Origin: Opitutaceae bacterium
Lineage (GTDB): Bacteria; Verrucomicrobiota; Verrucomicrobiia; Opitutales; Opitutaceae
NCBI GenBank assembly: GCA_028280945.1
Contig: JANQKV010000047.1
Location: 1-64,000, forward strand
Length of the DNA: 64,000 nt
Direction: 5' to 3'
Below, in pieces: positions 37,201 through 47,776 of this stretch. Below the pieces are notes generated by a model that worked only from the letters and a program-made list of their open reading frames with translations, was not told where the DNA came from and ran no database searches. The translations under genes were made by a program, and so were the position numbers. How positions within the stretch are numbered: position 1 is the first letter of the stretch; each line of letters starts with the position of its first letter.

Positions 37201-38487
37201 GTGCAACACACCATCAAACCTGACTCACAAGGCACCCTGACGTCGCCCATGGCGGATGCCGTGACCAAATGCGTGCACTGTGGTTTTTGCCTGCCCGCCT
37301 GCCCCACGTATGCCGAAATCGGCACCGAGGCGGACACCCCCCGCGGCCGCATCGTGATCATGAAGGAAGTGTTGGAGGGCTCCCTGAGCGTGGCCGATGC
37401 CAGTCCCCACGTTGATGCGTGTCTCGGATGCCTGGCGTGTGAACCAGCGTGCCCCTCGGGCGTGCCTTATCGCGACCTCATCAGCGCGTATCGCGCCAAG
37501 ACCAATCCGGAGCGCAAACGCAGCCTGACGGACAAGATCAAGCGCAAGGTCATCTCCCAAACCCTGCCCTACCCGGCCCGTTTCCAAGCCGCGGCGCGCT
37601 TGGGGCAGCTTTCGAAACCGCTCTCCGGGCTGGTGCCGCCTGCCTTTCGGCCGATGCTGGATCTCCTCCCACAGGAAAAACTGCCCCGCATGGTGGTATA
37701 TCCGCCGAGCGTGGAGCCGGCGCCAGAGACCCCGCGGCAGGGACGAGTGGCCCTCCTTCTCGGTTGCGCCCAGCAGGCCCTCGATCCCGACATCAACGAT
37801 GCGACGATCGAAGTGCTCAACCGCAACGGCGTCGAAGTTGTGATTCCCCCGACCCAAGGATGCTGTGGAGCGTTGAGCTGGCACATCGGCGAGATGGGTG
37901 ATGCCCAAAAGTTTGCGATCAACAACCTCGCCGCATTTCCCGCTGACGTCGATGCGGTGATCACCAACGCCGCCGGTTGCGGTTCGGGAATCCACGAATA
38001 CCCCCTCATTCTTAAAGGCACATCAGCCGAGGCCGCCGCCCAGGCAATGGCCGAACGCACCCGCGACATCTCGGTGCATCTTGGCCGGCTCGCTGAACTT
38101 GCACCGATCCCGGACCCGGGTCGTCCCCTGCGGATCGCGTATCACGATGCCTGCCATCTCGCCAACGCCCAGGGCGTGCGTCAGCCCCCGCGCGACCTTC
38201 TGCGGGCAATTCCCCAAGTCGAGGTGGTGGAGATTCCCGACGGCGGCACCTGCTGTGGCTCGGCCGGCACCTACAATATCGATCAACCTGAAATCGCCGC
38301 GTCGCTGGGGCGCAAGAAAGCGGAATTCATCCGGGAGTTGAACGCCGACCTCGTCGTTTCAGGCAACATCGGTTGTCTGACACAGCTTCGCGCCCATTTG
38401 GCCGACGACAAAGGGGGCACCATCCCGATTCGCCACACCGTGCAAGTCCTGCGCGACGCCTACGCCGGCAAACTGGGCTCCGCATGA
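37201..38487 (+). CDS. glcF: Glycolate oxidase iron-sulfur subunit GlcF
   Basis: The 428-residue protein starts at a GTG. It has two [4Fe-4S] clusters near the N-terminus (CVHCGFCLPACPTY and CLGCLACEPACPSG) and two CCG domains (GCCGALSWHIGE, TCCGSAGTYN). GlcF transfers electrons from the GlcD/GlcE flavoproteins to quinone during oxidation of glycolate to glyoxylate. GlcD and GlcE are not in the window. The stop overlaps the start of the next gene by 4 nt. Confidence 0.93.
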   Translation: MQHTIKPDSQGTLTSPMADAVTKCVHCGFCLPACPTYAEIGTEADTPRGRIVIMKEVLEGSLSVADASPHVDACLGCLACEPACPSGVPYRDLISAYRAKTNPERKRSLTDKIKRKVISQTLPYPARFQAAARLGQLSKPLSGLVPPAFRPMLDLLPQEKLPRMVVYPPSVEPAPETPRQGRVALLLGCAQQALDPDINDATIEVLNRNGVEVVIPPTQGCCGALSWHIGEMGDAQKFAINNLAAFPADVDAVITNAAGCGSGIHEYPLILKGTSAEAAAQAMAERTRDISVHLGRLAELAPIPDPGRPLRIAYHDACHLANAQGVRQPPRDLLRAIPQVEVVEIPDGGTCCGSAGTYNIDQPEIAASLGRKKAEFIRELNADLVVSGNIGCLTQLRAHLADDKGGTIPIRHTVQVLRDAYAGKLGSA

Positions 38488-40064
38488 GCGAGGCTCCAGC
38501 AACCTCCGCGGGATGGATCGGCCGGATTCCCCGGTCGCTTTGGTGGATGTTGGCCGGGGCCATGCCGCTCGCCTTTGCGATTCTAACGGGGAACATCTGG
38601 GAGGACTTCTTCATCACCTTCCGCTGCAGCCTGAACCTGGCCGAGGGCAACGGACTGGTTTACGAGGTCGGCCGCACCGTGCACGTGTTCACCTCCCCGT
38701 TGGGTGTATTGTTGCCCGCCGGAATCGCGTGGGTGCTGGGCACGGGAGACGCCGTGCTGGTGTTATGGGTTTTTCGCGGCATCTCCTGCATCGCTCTGAT
38801 CGGTGCCTGGATCTACGCCAGCAAGTCGCTGTCGGGACCGCTGACCATCGCAATCGCCGGGGTGCTTTGGGTGCTGGATCCCAAACTGGCCGCGTTTTCC
38901 ACCAACGGCATGGAGACCGGGGTTCTGGTATTCTTTGTCATGATGGCGTGGCATGCCGTGCTGCACCGCAAGTTCACCCTCGCCGGCGTGGCTTTGGCGG
39001 GCACGTTGTGGACCCGGCCGGATGGATTCATCTTTTTCAGCGCGATCGCCATCGCCGGCCTGCTGGTGACCGATGGCCCTCGGCCCGGTTGGAAGGAGAT
39101 CCTGCGCGTCGCCGTGGTCGGGGCGATCATCTACACGCCCTGGTTTGTCTGGGCATGGAGCTACTACGGGTCACCAATTCCCAATACGATTCTGGCGAAG
39201 AGTGGGGTGGCCACCTCGGTCGACCGTGAGATGGAGGCCCTGCTTTACCCGCTCGACCTGCTGCTGGGCTCGACGGCCAATCACGAGGTTTTCCTGCCGG
39301 GCTACTATTACTTCGGCGGTTGGCCCAAAGCACTGCAGTGGTTCGGCAAACTCTTCACCTTGCTGGCAATCATCCCGGCATTTTGGCCACGATGCGCCCG
39401 CCCGTCGCGGGTCGCGGGCATCGCGTTTTTCCTGGGCGGCTTCTACCTCGAACTGACCACCCGCGCCCCGTGGTATTACCCGGCTTGGGCCGTGCTCGGT
39501 TACCTGTCGTTCGCCGGCCTGGTTCCCGCGTTGCTTGAAAAAGCCTCCACGATGGGCGCTCGCCGCGTGATCGCCTCGGCGGCGGGAGCCGTTGTGCTGG
39601 TGCAGGCGGTTTTGTTCGTTTCGGTGGCCCGTCAGCTGCACCAACAGCAACGCATCATCGAATGGGGCCTGCGCACGCAAATCGGGCGGGATCTGGCCGG
39701 GATGTCGCGAAGTCCACAGGATACGGTCTTCCTGGAGCCCCTGGGCTACATCGGTTACTTCTCGGGCTTGGCCATGCGCGACACTCCCGGGCTCTGCTCC
39801 CCGGAAGTCATCGAACTCGGCCAGCAGGGATTTGTGAGCATGCCCGACATCATTCCACGACTCGAGCCGGACTGGGTGGTGATGCGCGTGTCGGAGTGGT
39901 TGCGCTTTAGCGAAGCCGAACGTGCAGCCCTTGATCGCGCCTATGCCCTTCGTCGTGAATACAACGTGCGCGATCAAGTCGATGCAGTGCGGTGGCTACC
40001 GGGGCGTGGTTTTCTGGAGTTTGATGCGCAATTCGTGATCTGGGAACGACGCGACCGGGATTGA
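38484..40064 (+). CDS. Polytopic membrane protein, glycosyltransferase-39-like fold
   Basis: The 526-residue protein has about 10-11 hydrophobic helices. An early loop, GNIWEDFFITFRCSLNLAEGNGLVYE, contains acidic and Arg residues like the catalytic loop of PMT/ArnT GT-C enzymes. The Tyr/Pro-rich FLPGYYYFGGWPKAL loop also fits that fold. The C-terminal about 110 residues are soluble (MPDIIPRLEPDWVVMRVSEWL), a pattern common in this family. The ATGA overlap with glcF implies coupled translation, though a link to glycolate metabolism is not obvious. Donor and acceptor unknown. Confidence 0.75.
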   Translation: MSEAPATSAGWIGRIPRSLWWMLAGAMPLAFAILTGNIWEDFFITFRCSLNLAEGNGLVYEVGRTVHVFTSPLGVLLPAGIAWVLGTGDAVLVLWVFRGISCIALIGAWIYASKSLSGPLTIAIAGVLWVLDPKLAAFSTNGMETGVLVFFVMMAWHAVLHRKFTLAGVALAGTLWTRPDGFIFFSAIAIAGLLVTDGPRPGWKEILRVAVVGAIIYTPWFVWAWSYYGSPIPNTILAKSGVATSVDREMEALLYPLDLLLGSTANHEVFLPGYYYFGGWPKALQWFGKLFTLLAIIPAFWPRCARPSRVAGIAFFLGGFYLELTTRAPWYYPAWAVLGYLSFAGLVPALLEKASTMGARRVIASAAGAVVLVQAVLFVSVARQLHQQQRIIEWGLRTQIGRDLAGMSRSPQDTVFLEPLGYIGYFSGLAMRDTPGLCSPEVIELGQQGFVSMPDIIPRLEPDWVVMRVSEWLRFSEAERAALDRAYALRREYNVRDQVDAVRWLPGRGFLEFDAQFVIWERRDRD

Positions 40065-40095
40065 ATCCACCTCAACGGTAGGGTTTGCTCCCGCC

Positions 40096-42528
40096 ATGCC
40101 GCTCCGCCTGTTTGTCTGTTTTGCTGTCAGCTTTGGCGCTGCCCAAGCTCAAGCCCCACGCCACCCCATCGAAATCCCCGAACCGGCTCCGGAGATCCTG
40201 ACGGAGATTTGGGACGCCCAATGGATCACTCCACCTGCAACTCACGCGCGAATCTATGGAGTGCACCACTTTCGCAAAACGTTCGATCTGGACCGCGTCC
40301 CCACCGAGTTCGTCGTCAATGTATCGGCCGACAATCGGTATCGGTTGTTTGTCAATGGCCATCCGGTAAACGTCGGCCCCGCCCGCGGGGACTTGCGCAA
40401 TTGGAGATTTGATACGCTGGACCTCGCACCTTGGTTGCAGGCAGGTCGCAACGTGGTCGCCGCCAAGGTGTGGAACTTTGGCGAACATGGTCCCGTCGCG
40501 CAGGAGACCGACCAAACCGCCTTTATCCTGCAGGGCAACACGGACGCATCGGCGGCCATCAATACCAACAACTCCTGGGTGGTTCTCACCAATGACGCCT
40601 ATACGCCCATCACCGACGCGCGCAGCCGCATGTGGACCTACATCGTGGTGGGCCCCGGTGATGACGTTGCGGCGAGCCGTTATCCCTGGGGTTGGGAACA
40701 GCCGGAATTCGATGACACCTACTGGGCGGCGGCGGCCACGCTGCGTCGAGGATACCCCAAGAGCCGCGGCACGGATGGCCGCTGGCCCCTCGTTCCGCGG
40801 CAAATTCCGTTGATGGAGAACAAACCCCTGCGGTTGCAGCGGGTACGAAGAGTGGAGGGAACCAAGGTCATGGTGTCCGACGCGTTCGTGCGGGGGAAAT
40901 CCCCAATCGTCATTCCGCCCCATTCGCAGATTAAAATACTGTTCGACCAAAACGAGCACACGACCGCCTACCCGCAACTCACGGTCGAAGGCGGCGCTGG
41001 GTCCAGCATCCAGTTGACCTATGCCGAGTCGCTTTACGAAGGGGAGCCGAGTCCGGCCAACAAGGTGAAGGGACATCGCGATGAAGTGGACGGCAAATTC
41101 ATGCTGGGCTTTCGGGACATCTTTCGCCCCGACGGTCCAAGGCGCACGTTTCGACCATTGCGCTGGCGGACGTATCGCTACCTGGAAATTGCCGTGGAAA
41201 CGACCGATGCGCCGCTGACCTTGGTGGACTACGTCGGCGAGTTTACGGCCTACCCATTTGAAGAACGTGCCGCCTTCGCGAGCGATGATGCCACTTTGGA
41301 TGACATCTGGGAAATCGCCTGGCGCACCCTGCGAACCGGCACCCATGAGATCTACACGGACAGTTCGTATTACGAACAATTGAGCTACGTCGGGGACACC
41401 AGGATTGAGGCGTTGGTCAGCCTCTACGTGAGCGGGGATGATCGCCTGATGCGCAAGTCGATCGATGCCTTCGGCAAGAGGCGCGATCCGAACGGACTCA
41501 CCACATCGCGCTGGCCTGATTCACGACAACAGATCATTCCGCCCTATTCCTTGGTGTGGATCAGCATGGTGCATGACTACTGGATGCATCGCAACGATCC
41601 GCATTTCGTGCGCCGCCAACTGCCGGGTGTGCGCGAGGTCCTGCGCTTCTTTGCCGAACGTTCGGACCCAGCCACTGGTTTCTACCGCGTGAGCGAGTGG
41701 TGGAATTATGTGGATTGGATTCCGGAATGGGGCCGAGATCCCGTGACCGGCCTGGGTGGGGTTCCGCCGCTGGACGACAACCAACACTCCGCGATCATCG
41801 ATCTGCAACACGCCTACACGCTGCGACAGGCGGCTGAGCTGATGGCTGCCTTTGGTGACGATCACTATGCAACGATTTTCGATGAGAGGCGGCAACACAT
41901 CCGGGAGCAGGTTTATGCAAAATGCTGGAACGAAAAACGTCAGCTCCTCGCCGACAACTCGCGGCAGGAGACGTTCAGCCAGCACGTAAATTCGTTTTGG
42001 ATTCTAAGCTCGAACGAGCGCGACGCCGATTTTCGCGACATGGCTGAGCGCATGCTGACTGAAGATGATGTCACGCCGGCGACCTTCTATTTCAGCTTTT
42101 ACAGCCACCGCGCCTTCGTGGCCGCCGGTCTGGGTGATCGCTACTCCGAGTGGCTGGAACCGTGGCGCGGGGCTTTGGCCCAAGGCCTTACCACCGTGCC
42201 TGAAAGACCGTCGCCCGACACACGCTCTGATGCCCATGCTTGGGGGGCGCATCCGATTCTGGGCATGCTGCAAACGATGGCGGGAATCCGGCCGGGCAGC
42301 CCCGGTTTCGCGACAGTCGCAATCGCACCACATTTTGGTTCGTCATCACAAATCACCGCGCGGATGCCGCATCCCAAGGGAGAAATAGAAATAACGCTCA
42401 AGCGGGACGCATTCGACCAGCCCAGCGTAGTCGGCCACATAGTGTTACCAGCGGGATTGAGTGGAGTGTTCCACTGGCAGGACAAGACGCTGCCACTGGC
42501 GGCCGGTATCAACCAGATCGCGCTCTAA
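40096..42528 (+). CDS. GH78-like alpha-L-rhamnosidase, secreted
   Basis: The 810-residue product has a signal peptide ([13 protein letters not shown]). An N-terminal beta-sandwich ([40 protein letters not shown]) is followed by an (alpha/alpha)6 domain with [21 protein letters not shown], whose Glu/Asp positions fit the GH78 active site. [11 protein letters not shown] and the terminal [13 protein letters not shown] match the family. Catalysis is inverting hydrolysis of terminal alpha-L-rhamnose. With the sulfatase and GH92, it supports growth on complex glycans. Confidence 0.88.
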   Translation: MPLRLFVCFAVSFGAAQAQAPRHPIEIPEPAPEILTEIWDAQWITPPATHARIYGVHHFRKTFDLDRVPTEFVVNVSADNRYRLFVNGHPVNVGPARGDLRNWRFDTLDLAPWLQAGRNVVAAKVWNFGEHGPVAQETDQTAFILQGNTDASAAINTNNSWVVLTNDAYTPITDARSRMWTYIVVGPGDDVAASRYPWGWEQPEFDDTYWAAAATLRRGYPKSRGTDGRWPLVPRQIPLMENKPLRLQRVRRVEGTKVMVSDAFVRGKSPIVIPPHSQIKILFDQNEHTTAYPQLTVEGGAGSSIQLTYAESLYEGEPSPANKVKGHRDEVDGKFMLGFRDIFRPDGPRRTFRPLRWRTYRYLEIAVETTDAPLTLVDYVGEFTAYPFEERAAFASDDATLDDIWEIAWRTLRTGTHEIYTDSSYYEQLSYVGDTRIEALVSLYVSGDDRLMRKSIDAFGKRRDPNGLTTSRWPDSRQQIIPPYSLVWISMVHDYWMHRNDPHFVRRQLPGVREVLRFFAERSDPATGFYRVSEWWNYVDWIPEWGRDPVTGLGGVPPLDDNQHSAIIDLQHAYTLRQAAELMAAFGDDHYATIFDERRQHIREQVYAKCWNEKRQLLADNSRQETFSQHVNSFWILSSNERDADFRDMAERMLTEDDVTPATFYFSFYSHRAFVAAGLGDRYSEWLEPWRGALAQGLTTVPERPSPDTRSDAHAWGAHPILGMLQTMAGIRPGSPGFATVAIAPHFGSSSQITARMPHPKGEIEITLKRDAFDQPSVVGHIVLPAGLSGVFHWQDKTLPLAAGINQIAL

Positions 42529-42578
42529 ATCTCGCCATCGGCGCATTCGAGTATCAGACCTGCCTCGTGCCTGCTGAA

Positions 42579-43076
42579 ATGACCTCGCTATCTCCCGCTC
42601 CCAACGTGGATTGTCCCTGTTGTAGCGGCAATGCCTTCGGCGAATGCTGTGGTCCCATTCTAAGTGGAGAAACACCTGCCCCGGACGCCGAGCGTCTCAT
42701 GCGGTCCCGCTATACTGCCCACGCCCTGCGAGACTTCTCCTATTTGCACCGCACCTTTATCGAAACGCGTTCGGACCCGTTCGAAGAAGAAGAGTATGGC
42801 AATGACATCGAGTGGACAAAGCTGGTGGTTAACTCCCATACACCCGACGTTCGACCCGGGGTCAGTCATGTGGATTTTTCCGCACACTTCACGGAGAATG
42901 GTCGTTCGGGGGTCATGCACGAAAAATCCGAGTTCGAATTGATCGAGGGAGAGTGGATTTTCACGAAAACGCTACGTGAAGGTCCCGCCCCGATCCAGAA
43001 AGCTCCCAAGGTGGGTCGCAATGACCCCTGCCCTTGCGGCTCGGGCAAGAAATTCAAGAAATGTTGCGGGCGCTGA
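42579..43076 (+). CDS. YchJ-like protein with two SEC-C zinc motifs
   Basis: The 165-residue protein has an N-terminal Cys cluster ([15 protein letters not shown]), a middle domain of the YchJ/UPF0225 type ([18 protein letters not shown]), and a C-terminal SEC-C motif ([18 protein letters not shown]) of the kind that binds zinc in SecA. The ATG at 42579 is used; a GTG at 42567 is an alternative. Function is poorly defined. It abuts the convergent oxidoreductase gene. Confidence 0.9.
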   Translation: MTSLSPAPNVDCPCCSGNAFGECCGPILSGETPAPDAERLMRSRYTAHALRDFSYLHRTFIETRSDPFEEEEYGNDIEWTKLVVNSHTPDVRPGVSHVDFSAHFTENGRSGVMHEKSEFELIEGEWIFTKTLREGPAPIQKAPKVGRNDPCPCGSGKKFKKCCGR

Positions 43077-44183
43077 TCAGATGATGACCGGCTCACGACG
43101 GCCCGTTTGGGCGGCCCGATAGATTGCTTCAATGATCACCATGTCGCGGCGACCCATCGCCCCGTTGACGATCGACTCGCGATCTTCCGAAATGCAGCGG
43201 GCAAAATCGTCCATTTGTCGCGCCTGCTGATTCACGGGCTCAAAACGCATCGGTCCCTGATGCGTTTCCATCTTAATGCCCCGGTAACTGAACGCGGGGC
43301 CGAGCCGAGCCCAGCCGTCGGCGCACTGCACGTTCAGATAATTCGCTGATTCACTGTAACTGGCTGAGGCTTCACAGACGAAACCATCGGAAAACTCCAT
43401 GATCCATTCGATGGCCTCTTCCACGTCACGAAAATCATCGGGGCGGGTTTTGGGCAGCTCCCGTGCTGTGACGGCGACCGGAGCCTCCTCGCCCCTCATC
43501 ATGCAGGCCGCCTGCACCACGTAGATACCCACATCCATGAGCGGTCCACCTCCCGCCAACTCTCGTTGGGCGCGCCAAGGTCTGCCTTGTAAGCAAAATG
43601 ACAGGGCGCCTTCCGCCGTAGTCGGTATGCCCCACTCATCTGCAGTGGTGGCATTTCGAAGCACGATGTGATGCGGATCAAAATGCAATCGGTAGCCCAA
43701 CGAGAGTTTAACCCCCGCCGCCGCACAGGCGGCAATGACAGCATCGGCCTCGGCTACAGAGATGGTGAACGGTTTCTCGCAAATGACGTGTTTACCGGCT
43801 TTGGCCGCGCGGATGCTGTGTTCCGCATGGAATGCGTTGGGTGTGACGACATAAACGATGTCAATGTTGGGATCGTCCGCCATGCGCTCCATTTCATCGT
43901 AGTGATAGATCGAATCAGGCGAGAATCCAAAGTGGTGCGCCCATCCCTGGCCCTTACGCTTGGAGCCGGTGACAACACCAGCCAATCGACACCGCTCGGC
44001 AATTTCCAACGCAGGTCGAAGCTCGGACTTGGCATAGTTGCCCAACCCAACCAACGCCACCCCCAGTGGACGAGGAGGCTTCGAAGATGCCCGTGTGGAC
44101 AACGCCGTCATTCCCGCCCAGGTTAATGTGTGCCGGAGGAATCGCCTGCGTTTCCAAGGATGAGGTTCAAGATCGCCCATCAC
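43077..44183 (-). CDS. Tat-exported Gfo/Idh/MocA oxidoreductase
   Basis: The 368-residue protein has an N-terminal twin-arginine-like signal (KRRRFLRHTLTWAGMTAL), a Rossmann motif (GVALVGLGNYAKSELRPAL), EKPFT, and a GGGPLMDVGIYVVQAA block typical of glucose-fructose oxidoreductase relatives. Members use NAD(P) bound in the fold, and the Tat signal implies export with cofactor already bound. The sugar substrate is unknown. It is 57 bp downstream of msrA on the same strand. Confidence 0.88.
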   Translation of the reverse strand: MMGDLEPHPWKRRRFLRHTLTWAGMTALSTRASSKPPRPLGVALVGLGNYAKSELRPALEIAERCRLAGVVTGSKRKGQGWAHHFGFSPDSIYHYDEMERMADDPNIDIVYVVTPNAFHAEHSIRAAKAGKHVICEKPFTISVAEADAVIAACAAAGVKLSLGYRLHFDPHHIVLRNATTADEWGIPTTAEGALSFCLQGRPWRAQRELAGGGPLMDVGIYVVQAACMMRGEEAPVAVTARELPKTRPDDFRDVEEAIEWIMEFSDGFVCEASASYSESANYLNVQCADGWARLGPAFSYRGIKMETHQGPMRFEPVNQQARQMDDFARCISEDRESIVNGAMGRRDMVIIEAIYRAAQTGRREPVII

Positions 44184-44239
44184 GGCATAAACTGAAGCAA
44201 CACCTGATCGGTGTCACCTCAGATCTGGCTGATCGAGAC

Positions 44240-44815
44240 TCACGGGCGTTTCAGCCCCAGCTTGTCAAGCTTGGTATAGGCGATGTTGCGAACGTAAGGG
44301 TGGTTGGGGTTAAATCGCACGAAATCCTGGTGATAGTCTTCAGCCACGTAAAACTTTTCCAGCAGGGTGATTTGGGTCGCGATGGGCTTATCGAACTGGG
44401 ACTGGGCGGCATCTCGGGAGGCAATGGCGGTGTGGAGCTGGGCCTCATTGTGGGCCAGAATGATGCTGCGATACTGTGGGCCAAAATCGGGCCAGACGCC
44501 GGTGCCGTCCGTAACGTCGTGAGTCTTCCAGAAGTAATCAATCAGTTCACGGAAGCTGGTTTTCTCCGAATCGAACGTGATCTGAACCACCTCGGCATGG
44601 CCGGTGAGTCCGGCCGCAACTTGTCGATACTTGGGGTTTTTCTCCGGCCCTCCCGCGTAGCCCGAGACCACATCCGTCACCCCGGGCAACTGTTCGTAGA
44701 TGGCTTCAACACACCAAAAACAACCTGCCCCCACCGTGGCCTTTTCCAGCTTTGCTTTACCCAGAAGAGGGCAAAGAAAAATCAGTAGAAGTAGTTGGAA
44801 ATGTTTGAGTATCAT
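44240..44815 (-). CDS. msrA: Peptide methionine sulfoxide reductase MsrA, exported
   Basis: The 191-residue product has a hydrophobic leader (FQLLLLIFLCPLLGKA). The MsrA active-site GAGCFWCVEAIYEQLPGV contains the nucleophilic Cys, followed by SGYAGG, HAEVVQ and THDPT-like THDVTDGTGVWPDFGPQYRS. It reduces methionine-S-sulfoxide in proteins, here probably in the periplasm. Resolving Cys residues seen near the C-terminus of some MsrA proteins are not obvious. Confidence 0.93.
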   Translation of the reverse strand: MILKHFQLLLLIFLCPLLGKAKLEKATVGAGCFWCVEAIYEQLPGVTDVVSGYAGGPEKNPKYRQVAAGLTGHAEVVQITFDSEKTSFRELIDYFWKTHDVTDGTGVWPDFGPQYRSIILAHNEAQLHTAIASRDAAQSQFDKPIATQITLLEKFYVAEDYHQDFVRFNPNHPYVRNIAYTKLDKLGLKRP

Positions 44816-44904
44816 ACATGCGATTAGACTAGCGGAGTGTGAATTTATTCCCTCATTTTGAGCAAGATGTTCAAGTGGACACCACTCTGATCATTATCTC
44901 TTGA

Positions 44905-47412
44905 ATGCCATTCCGAGTCTCGCCTGAGTGGGCGGGCAATTTCATGTCAGTCACCTCAGCTATCACATCACGCAAGCGATCATGGTTACTGAGACTTTTG
45001 GCGCTGGTTTTACTCGTATCGTCGATTGTCCCTTGGCTGAAAAACCACCGTTATATCCGCGATTTCATGGATTACGGGCTGGTGATGGCCGGAAGCGGTA
45101 GGATTGGCGACGGGGAAGCTCCCTACGTGGACTTTATTACCCCCATCCAGGCCGGGTTCCTCCACCTCAATCGACTGGCGGAGATTCTTGGCGGAGGCAC
45201 TTATCTCGGAATGACATACGGCGGACTTACCCTGATCGTTGTATCCTTTGTGGTGCTGTTCGCCATTCTCCGTCAGCATACCAGCTTCGGACTGGCAGCG
45301 GGATTTGCGTGGGGCATAACCGTTTGCACCTCTTCGCAGCACATCATAATCTGGCACAACACTCTGGGTGTTTTGGCCATGACAGTGGCTATCTGGATAG
45401 CTGCTATTGTTTCAGGAAACAGACATCCCAAATGGTATTGGTATCTCGGGCTGGTGTCCGCCTTGTGGGTTGGAGGGATAAACAAAATCAGTTTCCAACT
45501 GGTGGCGCTGGCGGGTGTGACGGGGTTCTTTTTGCGCGCTAGGTTTTTGGGACAGAGTAACACTCGGCATCTGTTGTTTCAGCTGGCGGGAATCATCAGC
45601 GTAGGGGTGGTATTACCTATCGCGACGGAGTTGATTCTGACTGGTGCCAGTATCGGGCAGTGGCACTATAACGTGATGGCCCTGGCGGGGGCTGCTCGGG
45701 CCGAATACGTAAAGGAAATGGCGGGTATGGCGTTCTATCTGCGCCCGCTCCACGATTACTATGGTCTGTTGCCGGTGCCGCAGTTTGGAATCCTATTCGT
45801 GGTGATGATTCTGTGCCTGGCCATCGCCGGCTGGCAAAATCGACCATGGCAGGACCGGCTGATGCTGTTGGCTGCTTCCTTGGGGTGCATGGCGGTGCCG
45901 CTGCTGCTTTTGGCAACAAATCACGAAATCGCGTATGTTACTGGTGGCGCGGCGATCGGATTGACCATTTCTCTTTGCCTTGGCTTTGGCATCAAACTCA
46001 ATTCTGCCCGCTGGGGAAACTGCCTGGCTGCAATCTCGGTGCTGATGGCCGGACCGGCGTGGTGGTCTGCTTGGAAGGGCGAACGCTCGCAATTCGGGCA
46101 CTCTCCTTCCCCTCGTTCAAGCTACAGTGTATTGGCTGATAAAGCGCCGGAGTTTGCCTATTTGGAAGGAATCAAGGTTCCGCCTGAGGCAACGGAATCA
46201 TACGTCGGCTTGATCAATCACATTGGTCCACCGGATGAGCGCGGTCAGTATGCCGTGTTCTATGCTACGGGGGTCGAGTGGTTGGAGCGGGTCTGGCCGA
46301 TGCAAAAGGTCGAGGGCCTCCCATTGTGGATGCACGATGGGACGTCCTATGGCCCCTCCGAATCAGACCTGCTGCTACAGATGATCATGCCGCCAGCTCG
46401 ATTCGATCAACTGGTGACCTCTGTTCCATGGGACCATTGGCCGGGGCAAGCACACGTTCCAGTAACACTTTTCACCACACCAAAATTCTGCGGATCAGTG
46501 GTGAAGGTCTATTACACTCAACAGGACCTCAAGCTCAGCAACGATCCCATACGGCTCATCAACATTTTTGGAACGAATTTTGAACCCAGACTGCTTCGAT
46601 TCGATGACGACACGCTCTTTAATCGAACGAAGGAGGGCCGGGTCTTTTTCGGGACAGACGATCAACCCACTGAAATGGGATTGGAATGGAAAGGCAGCCG
46701 TTTACTCGGTGAGCCGGTCATCGTGCGGAAGGAGGGAGCACCCAGAATCCCGCTCAAAGCCAGTTTTCGCATAGAATATGAGGTCGATGGTGTCTGGCAT
46801 CATATCTGGAATGATGAGCTTGAATTAACTCCAACCGAGTCCGCCAAGACAGGTTCCATTTCCTTTGACGGAAGACAGCGAGAACTTCGGTTCATGGTCG
46901 AACTCGATGAAGAATCGCGCGGACGCGCCGCCGCCGGTTGGCACCCCCCAACCCTGTTGGATTCTCGTCCGAGTCCAGAAAACCCACCTCCTTTGGTGCG
47001 GAAACCGTCGGCCGTAAACGAACATCCCGAGCAGCTTCTGGATGATTTGATTGCACCATCGTGGCGACCGGACGGGGTATTTATCCGCGGCGGCAGCACG
47101 GCGAAAGAAAGGGTGTTGCTTGGTCCAGGCGATCAAATCTGGCTCCAAGCAAATCAGCCCCTCAAAGCAATGAACGGTCTCATTAGAGTCCCGGACGGTG
47201 ACGATCGTAACATGCCCTTGGTCCGCGTTTTATGGTGGAAAGCTGGTAGAGTGCAAATTGCCTGGCAGGACACGCTAAACGAAGATTCTCGATCACACCA
47301 TTTCCATGCCTGGTCACCTGGTCCCGAAGGTTGGTTTGGTATCCTGGTGGATCCGATTGAAGGCACTGCCTCTGTTGAGGTGAGAATAGACGAAATCGTC
47401 TCTCATCCTTGA
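44905..47412 (+). CDS. Large membrane protein with C-terminal soluble half
   Basis: The 835-residue protein is of unrecognised family. The N-terminal half (about 30-400) holds 10 or so hydrophobic helices. An early loop, FMDYGLVMAGSGRIGDGEAPYVDFITPIQ, with two acidic residues resembles GT-C glycosyltransferase topology. The C-terminal 430 residues are soluble and strand-rich (VTLFTTPKFCG, FRIEYEVDGVWHHIW). The start at 44905 or the internal ATG at 44944 could be used. It has no same-strand partner before rpsR. A role in cell-surface glycan synthesis is inference only. Confidence 0.65.
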   Translation: MPFRVSPEWAGNFMSVTSAITSRKRSWLLRLLALVLLVSSIVPWLKNHRYIRDFMDYGLVMAGSGRIGDGEAPYVDFITPIQAGFLHLNRLAEILGGGTYLGMTYGGLTLIVVSFVVLFAILRQHTSFGLAAGFAWGITVCTSSQHIIIWHNTLGVLAMTVAIWIAAIVSGNRHPKWYWYLGLVSALWVGGINKISFQLVALAGVTGFFLRARFLGQSNTRHLLFQLAGIISVGVVLPIATELILTGASIGQWHYNVMALAGAARAEYVKEMAGMAFYLRPLHDYYGLLPVPQFGILFVVMILCLAIAGWQNRPWQDRLMLLAASLGCMAVPLLLLATNHEIAYVTGGAAIGLTISLCLGFGIKLNSARWGNCLAAISVLMAGPAWWSAWKGERSQFGHSPSPRSSYSVLADKAPEFAYLEGIKVPPEATESYVGLINHIGPPDERGQYAVFYATGVEWLERVWPMQKVEGLPLWMHDGTSYGPSESDLLLQMIMPPARFDQLVTSVPWDHWPGQAHVPVTLFTTPKFCGSVVKVYYTQQDLKLSNDPIRLINIFGTNFEPRLLRFDDDTLFNRTKEGRVFFGTDDQPTEMGLEWKGSRLLGEPVIVRKEGAPRIPLKASFRIEYEVDGVWHHIWNDELELTPTESAKTGSISFDGRQRELRFMVELDEESRGRAAAGWHPPTLLDSRPSPENPPPLVRKPSAVNEHPEQLLDDLIAPSWRPDGVFIRGGSTAKERVLLGPGDQIWLQANQPLKAMNGLIRVPDGDDRNMPLVRVLWWKAGRVQIAWQDTLNEDSRSHHFHAWSPGPEGWFGILVDPIEGTASVEVRIDEIVSHP

Positions 47413-47504
47413 AGCCCAAAACCTAAAACTTGCATCCTGAAGGACTTCCAAAAACCCAATTGACAAGCGAGCCCCATTCCCGGTTTCCTCAGCCTTTTTC
47501 CGTT

Positions 47505-47702
47505 ATGAGCACCTCTGAAGAAAACCAACAGCGTAGTATCTCTCCGGCCGAAATTCCGTTTTCGAGTCCGGAAGCGCTGAAACCTTACACCACCGACACG
47601 GGGAAAATCCTCCCGCGGCGCTACACTCGTCTGTCAGCGAAGGAACAGAGACGCATTACAAAGACAGTGAAGCGCGCTCGAAACCTCCTGTTTTCTCAGT
47701 AA
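47505..47702 (+). CDS. rpsR: 30S ribosomal protein bS18
   Basis: The 65-residue protein ends TGKILPRRYTRLSAKEQRRITKTVKRAR, the bS18 core (GKILPRR, KRARN). bS18 binds bS6 and 16S rRNA in the small subunit platform. The Cys residues found in zinc-type bS18 are absent. Usually rpsR lies with rpsF/ssb/rplI; here none is adjacent. A TTGACA (47460-47465) upstream could be a -35 box, without a good -10. A strong terminator follows. Confidence 0.9.
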   Translation: MSTSEENQQRSISPAEIPFSSPEALKPYTTDTGKILPRRYTRLSAKEQRRITKTVKRARNLLFSQ

Positions 47703-47729
47703 GGAACTATTTCTTTCGAAGCCTGAAAT

Positions 47730-47756
47730 GCCGGTGCCGCTGGGCTCCGGCTTTTT
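47730..47756 (+). terminator. rpsR terminator
   Basis: GCCGG-T-GCC pairs with GGC-T-CCGGC across a GCTG loop, followed by TTTTT. It lies 28 bp after the rpsR stop and 21 bp before the tsaC start. Confidence 0.88.
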
Positions 47757-47776
47757 CATGACCAGTTATCGGGCCC

